The notes below the pieces were generated by a model, which saw nothing but the letters and a program-made list of their open reading frames with translations, made no database searches and was not told where the DNA came from. This document shows positions 1-5,057 of a stretch of 5,601 nucleotides of DNA, piece after piece. Both the position numbers and the translations under genes were made by a program. Every line of letters begins with the position of its first letter. The first letter of the stretch is position 1. Source of the DNA: a bacterium. Lineage in GTDB: Bacteria > Arandabacterota > Arandabacteria > Arandabacterales > Arandabacteraceae. The stretch covers positions 1-5,601 of the forward strand of contig JAOZOU010000037.1 of NCBI GenBank assembly GCA_029933125.1, read 5' to 3'.

Positions 1-32
1 AGGCGGCTTAGTGTCTCGGTATCAAGTCAGAA

Positions 33-37
33 AGGAG
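33..37 (+). promoter_or_regulatory. Shine-Dalgarno site of the DUF333 lipoprotein gene
   Basis: AGGAG stands 4 nt before the first ATG (42) and 7 nt before an immediately following in-frame ATG (45). The spacing suits the second ATG better, so initiation at 45 is at least as likely. The two choices differ by a single Met. Confidence 0.7.
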
Positions 38-41
38 CAAA

Positions 42-491
42 ATGATGAATCGTCAGAAACTGCAACAACTACGATGGATGGCTTGCCTGATCTTGGTTGC
101 TGTGCTTTCTACCGGATGTGGTGGGGGGCAGCAGGCTGAGCCAACGGACACCGGCGTAGGTATGCCAAACCCCGCCGCCAGCTATTGTGTTAAATTGGGG
201 TATGAGTACGACCTTGAGAAGGGGGACTGTGTATTTCCCGATGGAACCAGATGTAATTCAGGGGCTTTCTATCGAGGCAAGTGTGGTCAAGAGAAGACGT
301 ATTGTGAACAGCAGGGCTTCAGGATAGAGAATAGGGTGGAAGAGGTAGGTACTACCACTTATGAGTATGCCATCTGTGTCTTCGATGATAACTCTGAGTG
401 TCTTGAAGACGAGTATCTAGCCGGAGAGTGCAAACCGTCCCGGTGTGAAAAATGGTTGTTTGCCGAAGGCGGCTGTGTGGAGAAGAAATAA
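42..491 (+). CDS. Cys-rich DUF333-type lipoprotein
   Basis: The 149-residue product has a basic N-terminus, a hydrophobic stretch (about 14-24) and a lipobox LSTGC with the lipidated Cys at 26, so it should be an exported, membrane-anchored lipoprotein. A short Gly/Gln/Thr linker leads to a DUF333-like unit (about 43-81): NPAASYC, then CVFPDGTRC, then an aromatic-RGKC end. This matches the family pattern NPAxxYC...G.C.lPDG..C..W...RG.C. A second, diverged unit (about 86-130) repeats it as TYCEQQGF, CVFDDNSEC and LAGEC, and a stub (134-145) holds two more Cys. The mature protein has ten Cys after the lipid Cys, which suggests disulfides. DUF333 proteins are sometimes labelled putative hemolysins, but the biochemical role is unknown and no toxin activity can be read here. 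The gene is convergent with the bPH gene; its promoter is not visible in the 41 bp upstream. Confidence 0.88.
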   Translation: MMNRQKLQQLRWMACLILVAVLSTGCGGGQQAEPTDTGVGMPNPAASYCVKLGYEYDLEKGDCVFPDGTRCNSGAFYRGKCGQEKTYCEQQGFRIENRVEEVGTTTYEYAICVFDDNSECLEDEYLAGECKPSRCEKWLFAEGGCVEKK

Positions 492-803
492 GGCTCTTCA
501 GGAAGTAGGGAGGAGAAAGAAGGGCAGGCCATGTTGAGCCAGGGCTTGCAAGCGAAGGCTGTGGCCTGCTAATGGCGCTTTTTCAAGGGGACTTTCCCCG
601 GCGCTTGTGCCATCTCCCGAGGCTGAGCCTGGGTCACCTTCCCGGCCCGCCGTTTGAAGCTTATCATTAGGCGCGCTTGTACCGCGCAAGGCGCGCATAT
701 CGCTCGTTGTGTCGCCGCCCCCCGAGAGATTCAAGCTCGCCCCGTTGTTCTAGGTCGAAAACAGGCTAAAAGGGTTGCCGGAAGACGTCGCGCTATTTCC
801 GGC
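492..803. other. non-coding, structured intergenic region
   Basis: About 310 bp carries no convincing gene; the short open frames here lack Shine-Dalgarno sites and protein-like composition. Two foldable stretches stand out. GCAGGCCA (524-531) pairs with TGGCCTGC (562-569). The loop holds a further AGCC/GGCT pair and the self-complementary GCTTGCAAGC (544-553), and TTTTT follows at 579-583, nine nt beyond the stem. This could be a weak 3'-end structure for the lipoprotein mRNA, but the T run is too far from the stem for a classic terminator. At 671-696, GCGCGCTTG faces CAAGGCGCGC with one bulged G. Nothing else is recognised. Confidence 0.4.
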
Positions 804-846
804 AGCAGGAAAATCAGGGCAGATGGGCTGCCCTGATTTTCCTGCT
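804..846. terminator. bidirectional Rho-independent terminator
   Basis: A perfect 19-bp inverted repeat (804-822 and 828-846) has a 5-nt loop, ATGGG. The GC-rich core GGGCAG/CTGCCC is flanked by AAAATC and GATTTT, so in both directions the hairpin core is followed by a short T run. It lies between the ends of two convergent genes, 15 nt beyond the stop of the minus-strand bPH gene and about 310 nt beyond the plus-strand lipoprotein gene. It therefore most directly ends the minus-strand transcript and also blocks plus-strand read-through. Confidence 0.85.
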
Positions 847-860
847 TTCCTTCGGGAGTC

Positions 861-1520
861 TCACGGCCGTCGTGGTGTACGAAAGGACCAGTGGCACTCG
901 AAAGGGCGACGATTGGTCGAAGGGTCTCCTCTATTGTCATACCCTCCTCCATCATAATCCAATACTCGTCTCTCTCTCTTAAGCGGCGATGGCCTTGGAG
1001 TTGACCAAGCGATGGACTCCCCCTCGGGGCTGATGAAGACCACCTGCGTCAGGTGGAATACAGGTTGGGCAGATGCCGGTGACTGTCCACTAGTCAAAAT
1101 GCTCTTGAATTCCCGAAATCGGCCAATGCGTTCCAGTTTGTCCGGGTTTGCACCCAGGCCCAGTTCTACGTTGCCGCGATCCAAAAGCTTGTCCCAGATA
1201 GACTGCTTGAAGGTCCAATGGGCAAAGGAGTAGTTCAACGCGCGTTCATTGTGTCGGAGGATACCCCATTCGTGAACCAGGCGTCCATTCCTGAAAACAT
1301 AGCGGTTTGCGCGCCAGGCCAGGAAGCGCCAACCGATGGGAATCAGCGGCACGATGCCCACTACCGGCAACCATGGTGCCCGCTTTAGGCCGATCAGCAT
1401 TGAAGCCCCAAGGATCAGCCCCGAACAAAGCAGTCCCACCGCCACAGGTTTTATCAGACATATCCGGTGAGTCCGAAACACTTTCTCACAAGCACTTGAT
1501 CCATTGTTACCGCCGTCCAT
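861..1520 (-). CDS. bPH2-type (DUF304/YdbS-like) two-TM membrane protein
   Basis: The 219-aa product has two hydrophobic segments (about 24-44 and 49-69) forming a membrane hairpin. A bacterial PH-like domain (about 70-140) follows. It opens with NRYVFRNGRLVHEWGILRHN, has the typical aromatic-rich strand leading to QSIWDKLLDRGNVEL, and ends in GRFREFKSIL, as in bPH_2/DUF304 proteins where a TM pair precedes 'Y.vt..rl....Gil.r....ip...i......s...rllg.G.v'. Function in this family is mostly unknown; membrane-surface binding or envelope upkeep is the usual guess. The start is well supported: AGGAGG at 1529-1534, 8 nt before ATG. The last 50 or so residues are rich in Arg/Pro/Asp/Gly and look unlike a folded domain. 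A second frame stays open from about 1045 to 731 and reads more protein-like there, so a frameshift near 969-978 or 1019-1023 is possible. The 804-846 hairpin just past the stop favours the annotated end. Confidence 0.8.
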   Translation of the reverse strand: MDGGNNGSSACEKVFRTHRICLIKPVAVGLLCSGLILGASMLIGLKRAPWLPVVGIVPLIPIGWRFLAWRANRYVFRNGRLVHEWGILRHNERALNYSFAHWTFKQSIWDKLLDRGNVELGLGANPDKLERIGRFREFKSILTSGQSPASAQPVFHLTQVVFISPEGESIAWSTPRPSPLKRERRVLDYDGGGYDNRGDPSTNRRPFECHWSFRTPRRP

Positions 1521-1528
1521 AGCTCATT

Positions 1529-1534
1529 CCTCCT
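1529..1534 (-). promoter_or_regulatory. Shine-Dalgarno site of the bPH gene
   Basis: AGGAGG on the minus strand lies 8 nt before the ATG at 1520 and fixes this start. The rest of the 112-bp gap up to the previous stop at 1633 shows only a weak AGCCG/CGGCT 5-bp inverted repeat and no persuasive promoter, so the gene may be co-transcribed with the one ending at 1633. Confidence 0.8.
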
Positions 1535-1632
1535 GATGCATAAACACTAAAGGTCGCATACCCTCGACAGTACAAGATACGAACTCGATTAGCCGTTATC
1601 GCGGCTCTACGATGTATCACCTGCTGTCACAT

Positions 1633-2430
1633 TTAAGGCTCCCCCCTTTGACCTGACTTCTTAACGCCCTGCTGTGCAAGTAGAAGCCGAGACAGGGGAG
1701 TGCTTTGGGCGAGATCGGGCAAGACGCCTGCCGGCTGTGGGCTGCGACTCACCTTGGCGATATCGGCAGCCCGCTCGCCCAATTGCCCTGCCACCCGTAT
1801 CTGGCCTCCAATTAGCATTTTTTGTGGATCGGGCAGAAGCTGACGTTCGACCCAAGAATGGGTACGTCCTCCGTAATCTGACACTGTCCAAGCGGTGATT
1901 ACTTCTCCATCCTCCAAGTTAATGGTGCGCTCCAATCTGGTATAGGGTTGCGGGGTGTAATGAGGATTGAACAGGCGCATCACGGGGGCCAGAAGCCAGT
2001 CAACACGGACGGCTAGAGGCGGTCCAACTCGTGAGATGCGCAAGGGGAAGGTGCGGGTGCGAGGATCAACGTGAATCTCTGCGGCCTCCCGGCGTTTGCG
2101 CGCTGCATAGGCAGAACAGAACCCCCAGATCACTGTTGTGCTCCCACCGGCCAGGCCCAGCATGATGACCACTAAGGCGATTGTCCCCCAGCGCAAGGAG
2201 GTTTCCTTGGCAGCAATCTCATCATCAGCGGTCGCTTCAGCCTTTTGTTGCTCCAATTCCCTAGCCCGGGTGTCGAGAGCTATAGCGGTGACCGTCGCCA
2301 TCACCCGCGCTTCCGAATCGCGCGCAATTGCGGTAGCTCTTGCCCATTCCTCTGGGCCGGGCTCGTTGCAGGTGGATAGGCATAAGACCGCTTCTAAAAT
2401 GACAACGGTTAAAAGCCATTGACGCTTCAT
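1633..2430 (-). CDS. unrecognised exported/membrane-anchored protein
   Basis: I do not recognise the family. The 265-aa product begins MKRQ followed by a hydrophobic stretch (5-19) ending in LSTC, Cys 21. This resembles a lipobox, but Thr at -1 and a Glu inside the hydrophobic run (13) are atypical, so it may be an uncleaved anchor. Residues 29-76 are Ala/Arg/Glu-rich and probably form a long helix or coiled coil. A second hydrophobic segment (about 81-107) ends at a stop-transfer-like RKRR (111-114). Residues 115-230 form a domain containing FPLRISRVGPPLAVRVDWLL and an ERTINLEDGEVITAW strand pattern; the tail is Gln/Pro/Ser-rich and basic. The expected topology is outside helix, one TM, inside domain. 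The frame is open up to 2601, but that extension crosses a terminator hairpin and lacks coding character. ATG 2430, with GGAGG 12 nt upstream and a signal-like N-terminus, is preferred. The bPH gene lies 112 bp downstream on the same strand, suggesting a joint membrane role. Confidence 0.7.
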   Translation of the reverse strand: MKRQWLLTVVILEAVLCLSTCNEPGPEEWARATAIARDSEARVMATVTAIALDTRARELEQQKAEATADDEIAAKETSLRWGTIALVVIMLGLAGGSTTVIWGFCSAYAARKRREAAEIHVDPRTRTFPLRISRVGPPLAVRVDWLLAPVMRLFNPHYTPQPYTRLERTINLEDGEVITAWTVSDYGGRTHSWVERQLLPDPQKMLIGGQIRVAGQLGERAADIAKVSRSPQPAGVLPDLAQSTPLSRLLLAQQGVKKSGQRGEP

Positions 2431-2442
2431 CTTGCTGTTATA

Positions 2443-2447
2443 CCTCC
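2443..2447 (-). promoter_or_regulatory. Shine-Dalgarno site deciding the 2430 start
   Basis: GGAGG on the minus strand lies 12 nt before ATG 2430. The spacing is longer than ideal, but it is the only good site, and it sits exactly before a signal-like N-terminus. This argues against the longer in-frame start at 2601. Confidence 0.6.
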
Positions 2448-2470
2448 AGCACCCGACTTCCTTGGCACGC

Positions 2471-2508
2471 AAAAAAGCCGCGCCTAACCTTAGTGATGGG
2501 AGCGGCTT
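2471..2508 (-). terminator. minus-strand Rho-independent terminator / possible attenuator
   Basis: Read on the minus strand, AAGCCGC (2508-2502) pairs with GCGGCTT (2481-2475) around a 20-nt loop and runs straight into six T (2476-2471). The loop can form an inner CTAA/TTAG pair. Nothing comparable follows in the plus direction. It lies 41 nt upstream of the 2430 start and about 200 nt beyond the response-regulator stop at 2709. It can therefore end the upstream operon, or act as a leader attenuator for the 2430 gene. Its 5' arm belongs to a 12-bp inverted repeat with 2631-2642, which could form a competing fold. Confidence 0.7.
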
Positions 2509-2533
2509 GATTGCTGAAGTAGCGTTAGTAAAG

Positions 2534-2551
2534 TTTTGACAAAAGTCAAAA
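2534..2551. promoter_or_regulatory. palindrome over the -35 box, possible operator
   Basis: TTTTGACAAAAGTCAAAA is two perfect 7-bp arms (2534-2540 and 2545-2551) around AAAA. It covers the whole -35 hexamer of the plus-strand promoter, a place where a dimeric repressor would block polymerase. It also puts TTGACT and TTGTCA on the minus strand, but no good -10 lies at the right distance there. Operator function is inferred from position and symmetry only. Confidence 0.4.
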
Positions 2552-2564
2552 TGTCTGCTATAAT
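2536..2564 (+). promoter_or_regulatory. consensus sigma-70 promoter, extended -10
   Basis: TTGACA (2536-2541), a 17-bp spacer and TATAAT (2559-2564) match the housekeeping consensus at all twelve positions. TG at 2556-2557 adds an extended -10. Transcription should start near 2570-2573 and run rightward. The plus strand downstream has no gene, since the next genes are on the opposite strand, so the product is most likely an untranslated RNA. Confidence 0.85.
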
Positions 2565-2570
2565 GACAGG

Positions 2571-2668
2571 TGAAGACAGTTCTCAATGTAAGGACCCCCA
2601 CAATATACTGGTTGGAGTAGTGCTTGCCAGGCCGCTCCCATCGGATGTTGTGTGGGGTCCCTTTTTAT
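2571..2668 (+). ncRNA. candidate small RNA, about 95-100 nt
   Basis: This is the interval between the consensus promoter at 2536-2564 and the T run at 2662-2666. After a roughly 20-nt 5' leader, the RNA can fold into one long irregular hairpin. The outer stem pairs 2592-2603 with 2648-2660, 12 bp with one bulged U. An inner stem pairs 2610-2618 with 2634-2642, holding one mismatch and two G-U pairs. A small apical loop includes UUGCCAG. No translatable frame fits: the only early ATG (2587) is followed at once by TAA, and the next (2645) is inside the terminator without a Shine-Dalgarno site. The RNA is antisense to the region beyond the response-regulator stop at 2709. I do not recognise it as a known family; it is too short for typical 6S RNA. 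Start and end are predicted, not measured. Confidence 0.65.
2592..2666 (+). terminator. Rho-independent terminator of the small RNA
   Basis: GGACCCCCACAA (2592-2603) pairs with TTGTG, a bulged T (2653) and GGGGTCC (2648-2660); C and TTTTT follow at once (2661-2666). On the minus strand the same stem is followed by TTAC, not a T run, so termination is one-directional. It also stops plus-strand transcription 40 bp short of the convergent response-regulator gene. Confidence 0.85.
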
Positions 2669-2708
2669 ATATTATACATCGCGCAGTGGCGAAATCCGTC
2701 TATTTTCT

Positions 2709-3095
2709 TTACAGAACTCTCTCAACTGCCTCTTTTAATTTTGAGGGAAGCACGGGCTTCAGCAGAATCTCGGACACTCCGAGGTCTTTTAGCTGCCGAT
2801 GGACGTCCGGACTTCGTACAACGGTACAGACTACAATCGGGATGTTAACGTTATGTTCAGAGCGTAGGGAGCGCAAGACGGAGACACCCCCGTACGATTC
2901 TTCGAGAGCACATTCCTCTCCTGGAGGGAGTATCACGTCCATTATTATGGCATCACAATCCTTGATGGTGGCCACATTTCGTAGCACTTCTGCCTTGGTC
3001 CCAAAGCGTTCGATTTTGTAGCCGGCCTTCTCTAAGGGTTTGATCAGGTCGTAGATGATATATGCATCATCCTCTATCCAGGCGATTGTTTTCAT
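2709..3095 (-). CDS. single-domain (receiver-only) response regulator
   Basis: The 128-aa product is a complete CheY-like receiver and nothing else. Acidic residues E8, D9 and D10 follow the first strand (TIAWIEDD). The phospho-acceptor is D53 in AIIMDVILP, the switch Thr is T91 in IVVCTVV, and the conserved Lys is K113 in LLKP. Between strand 3 and helix 3 it has a slightly long acidic stretch (PPGEECALEESYGG), seen in some stand-alone receivers. With no DNA-binding or enzymatic output it must act by protein contact or as a phosphate relay. The start is ATG 3095, with AGGAGG 6 nt upstream (3102-3107). The frame is open further to 3191, but that part overlaps the kinase and is not protein-like. 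The start overlaps the kinase stop as ATGA, which points to translational coupling and a cognate pair. The chemistry is sure; the target is unknown. Confidence 0.92.
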   Translation of the reverse strand: MKTIAWIEDDAYIIYDLIKPLEKAGYKIERFGTKAEVLRNVATIKDCDAIIMDVILPPGEECALEESYGGVSVLRSLRSEHNVNIPIVVCTVVRSPDVHRQLKDLGVSEILLKPVLPSKLKEAVERVL

Positions 3096-4372
3096 AAGCT
3101 CCCTCCTACTTCGCCCCTCGGCTGTTCGAAGGGCAGCTTGATTTTGAAAGTCGTCAGCCAACCGGATGAGCAGTCTTTGCTGCTGACGCATATCTCACCG
3201 TGATGCATATCTATAACTCTTTTCACATAGTACAACCCGCACCCCGAGCCGGTCCTGCGCTCAGTCTTGGTATGTTTACCTTGATACCCCTTTTCGAAGA
3301 TTTTTTCAAGCTCCTCTTCCTCTATACCGACCCCAAAATTCTGTATGCTTACGAAGTAATTCCCGTTCTCTATCCATCCCTCGACGTCAATCCACCTTTT
3401 GCGCTCGGGAGCTCCGCTGAAGGAATATTTCACCGCGTTCTGGATCAGGTTATGAAAGGCGTAGATCAGGTGGGGACGCGACATCTCGATCATGGGGGAT
3501 TTGTTATCAATCAGCTCCAAGTTGACATTGAAGGTCACTCCTTTTTGCGAGGCCTCAGGGGTGTAAAGGTTAATGCTTTCGTGAATCACCGGTCCGATGG
3601 GCTCTTTGGTGAAGCTAGGTGCTTGCAGATACGATTCAAGGTGATTTTGGACGATGACATCTAACTTGGTGAGTCCTCCCATGATGTCTTGAACGCACAG
3701 CTTGAATTGTTTTCGTGTATTAGGGATTCCACACATATCCATATAGAGGTTCTCACATTTAGCTACTAGGGCTTGTACTTGGATCAGGAACTCATGAGCA
3801 ATGTCTTCCACGTTTTGCTGAAACATCACCTTCTGGCGCCAGTATTGCAAATACAAATTCCTGACCTCTCGCAATGCCCCGAAAATTTCGCTTTCCAATG
3901 TTTCCCGAGGAATAGGAGCTATATCGGCCCACAGCCGATATAGTTCTTGCTTCTCCTGAGGCGACAGATTGCACTCGCGGGCGAAGGAGTCAAACCGCTT
4001 TCTTGCTGCATCATCGAGTGCTTTATCCTGAATTCGAACCTGGCCCCCCATCAGAGTTACCGTCAAACTATCTTCTAATAAAATGGGTAGCTCGCAATTA
4101 TATAGGCCGGCGTGGCACAGTCTGGTACACTCTGTCCGTATTTCCGCCGCCCTTCTCAGGTGATCCTCATCGCACTTCTTTCGCCTCTCCGGTGAGCGGC
4201 GTACCTCCTGGCAAAAGGGCCTAAAGGCCCCCCACGATTTCTCCGTTATCGTTAACTGCTCACGACCGTTACCCCGCTCATATAAGCCCATGGCGATCCC
4301 GGTTTTGGCGACGATCAAGTCTATGAGCATCCGTTCCAATGTGTGGCCGTCCTCGCTAGATCCCTCCACCAC
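3092..4372 (-). CDS. soluble PocR-domain sensor histidine kinase
   Basis: With the GTG start at 4372 the protein has 426 residues and no TM segment, so it should be cytoplasmic. Residues about 12-165 match the PocR sensory domain: PFCQEVRRSPERRKKC, then RLCHAGLYNCELPI and TLMGGQV. A connecting helix leads to the phosphorylation segment VEDIAHEF, with H193 the likely phospho-acceptor; it is a variant of the usual SHELRTPL. The ATPase domain (about 290-415) has N-box HNLIQNAVKYS (N312), G1 box QNFGVGI where Asn (345) replaces the usual Asp, F-box IFEKGYQG and G2 box RTGSGCGL. PocR domains sense small ligands; the ligand here is unknown. Five Cys (54, 67, 82, 86, 93) cluster in the sensor. A TTG at 4393 is in frame, but the Shine-Dalgarno site lies between it and GTG 4372, so GTG is preferred. 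The stop overlaps the receiver start by ATGA, making that receiver the likely partner. Confidence 0.9.
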   Translation of the reverse strand: MVEGSSEDGHTLERMLIDLIVAKTGIAMGLYERGNGREQLTITEKSWGAFRPFCQEVRRSPERRKKCDEDHLRRAAEIRTECTRLCHAGLYNCELPILLEDSLTVTLMGGQVRIQDKALDDAARKRFDSFARECNLSPQEKQELYRLWADIAPIPRETLESEIFGALREVRNLYLQYWRQKVMFQQNVEDIAHEFLIQVQALVAKCENLYMDMCGIPNTRKQFKLCVQDIMGGLTKLDVIVQNHLESYLQAPSFTKEPIGPVIHESINLYTPEASQKGVTFNVNLELIDNKSPMIEMSRPHLIYAFHNLIQNAVKYSFSGAPERKRWIDVEGWIENGNYFVSIQNFGVGIEEEELEKIFEKGYQGKHTKTERRTGSGCGLYYVKRVIDMHHGEICVSSKDCSSGWLTTFKIKLPFEQPRGEVGGSL

Positions 4373-4380
4373 TCGAATCA

Positions 4381-4386
4381 CCTCCC
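4381..4386 (-). promoter_or_regulatory. Shine-Dalgarno site deciding the kinase start
   Basis: GGGAGG on the minus strand lies 8 nt before GTG 4372, a standard distance. An upstream in-frame TTG (4393) has no such site and would place this motif inside the coding region. It is in the 47-nt gap after the 203-aa gene, which otherwise shows nothing, so kinase expression should depend on the upstream operon promoter. Confidence 0.7.
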
Positions 4387-4419
4387 GGCACAAGCCCCGA
4401 CCCGAAGCGGCTAGCGATG

Positions 4420-5031
4420 CTATTTCGGAAGCAAAGACTCGATGTCTTTAGAAAGTTCACGAAGGCGAGTGAGCTCTTGTCTCAGCATAGTCTGAATCTC
4501 GGGCTCCAAATGTTCATACTCTCTCAGTTCATATAACCCTGTCCTATCACCCAGATACCGCAATTTATAATAGTAGAACAATTGCCAAGCGAGCTGGTAT
4601 TCCCTTTCCGACCGTGAGCCTTTTTCAGCTTCTTGAATTATGGTACTAACCCAGGTTCTCATCTCCTCAAATCCCACCCTTCCAAACGGACAACACCATG
4701 GTGGCAGCACCGGTGAGATGAGTTCCCTGGGCTCCTTGTATAGCGTGGGTGTCCTGTATGTGTCCGGCTTCGACCCAAAGAGCCGCTTGCGGACGGCAGA
4801 CTCTAAAGCCGCAGGCATCTCCTCAGCCAGAATATCACCCAGGCGCTCCTCAATGCGCTTGGCATAGGCGGGAGCGATATCAGGGTCTTCAAATACCAGG
4901 TCGATCATTTGATCCGTGATCGCATCGAGACGACCTTCCCGCTGCGCAGCGGACAGGAAATCCAAGAGCTCTGGATATCGCTCATCGGCCAGCAGCTGCT
5001 TCAGTGTAGCTTGAGTATTGTCAGGCCTCAT
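4420..5031 (-). CDS. uncharacterised helical protein between sigma factor and kinase
   Basis: I do not recognise this 203-aa protein. It has no signal peptide and no TM segment, and is acidic and charge-rich. Residues 1-85 look like a bundle of short helices (TLKQLLADERYPELLDFLSA and an ERLGDILAEEMPAAL stretch). A central linker (about 86-120) is Pro-rich and contains PPWCCPFGR with adjacent Cys 113-114. The C-terminal half is helical with an aromatic cluster, LFYYYKLRYLG (151-161), and a Leu/Arg-rich, possibly coiled-coil tail. It lacks the HxxxCxxC zinc motif of ZAS anti-sigma factors. Its place 26 nt after the sigma gene is where anti-sigma factors often lie, so a sigma-binding or adaptor role is a fair guess, but only from position. 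The start is ATG 5031, with GAGAGG 9 nt upstream (5041-5046). Confidence 0.8.
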   Translation of the reverse strand: MRPDNTQATLKQLLADERYPELLDFLSAAQREGRLDAITDQMIDLVFEDPDIAPAYAKRIEERLGDILAEEMPAALESAVRKRLFGSKPDTYRTPTLYKEPRELISPVLPPWCCPFGRVGFEEMRTWVSTIIQEAEKGSRSEREYQLAWQLFYYYKLRYLGDRTGLYELREYEHLEPEIQTMLRQELTRLRELSKDIESLLPK

Positions 5032-5057
5032 ATCTGTTTTCCTCTCTGAATCAAAGT

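Larger units (their letters stand above)
2495..2642. repeat. 12-bp inverted repeat pair (2495-2506 / 2631-2642)
   Basis: GATGGGAGCGGC at 2495-2506 is the exact reverse complement of GCCGCTCCCATC at 2631-2642, separated by 124 bp. One copy includes the 5' arm of the minus-strand terminator; the other lies in the hairpin of the plus-strand small RNA candidate. As a result, both divergent transcripts carry the same GCCGCTCCCATC string close to their terminators. Confidence 0.75.

Noticed and set aside
654-957. Short open frames on both strands around 498-957
   Set aside because: They overlap each other and the 804-846 hairpin, lack ribosome sites and have Arg/Ala/Pro-rich composition typical of chance frames. 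The exception is the minus frame 731-1045, kept as a frameshift finding.
2431-2601. N-terminal extension of the 1633-2430 gene to 2601
   Set aside because: It would cross the minus-strand terminator and the small RNA promoter. The composition is not protein-like, and a signal-like N-terminus with GGAGG lies at 2430.
2495-2642. Small inverted-repeat mobile element (MITE)
   Set aside because: The 12-bp repeats have no matching direct duplication outside them, and the interior is accounted for by a promoter and terminator.
2671-2676. TATAAT on the minus strand as a promoter for the 2430 gene
   Set aside because: No acceptable -35 hexamer lies 16-18 bp upstream, and the stretch is AT-rich DNA just past the terminator T run.
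2536-3021. Plus-strand open frame of 161 codons
   Set aside because: Its TTG start is the -35 box of the promoter, and the frame runs through the small RNA terminator and antisense to the well-supported receiver gene. It has no Shine-Dalgarno site.
3096-3191. Upstream extension of the receiver gene
   Set aside because: The added residues overlap the kinase end in another frame and precede a complete receiver that starts at MKTIAWIEDD with AGGAGG at 6 nt.
3200-3664. Plus-strand open frame of 154 codons
   Set aside because: It lies wholly antisense to the kinase ATPase domain, whose motifs are clear; it is a shadow frame.
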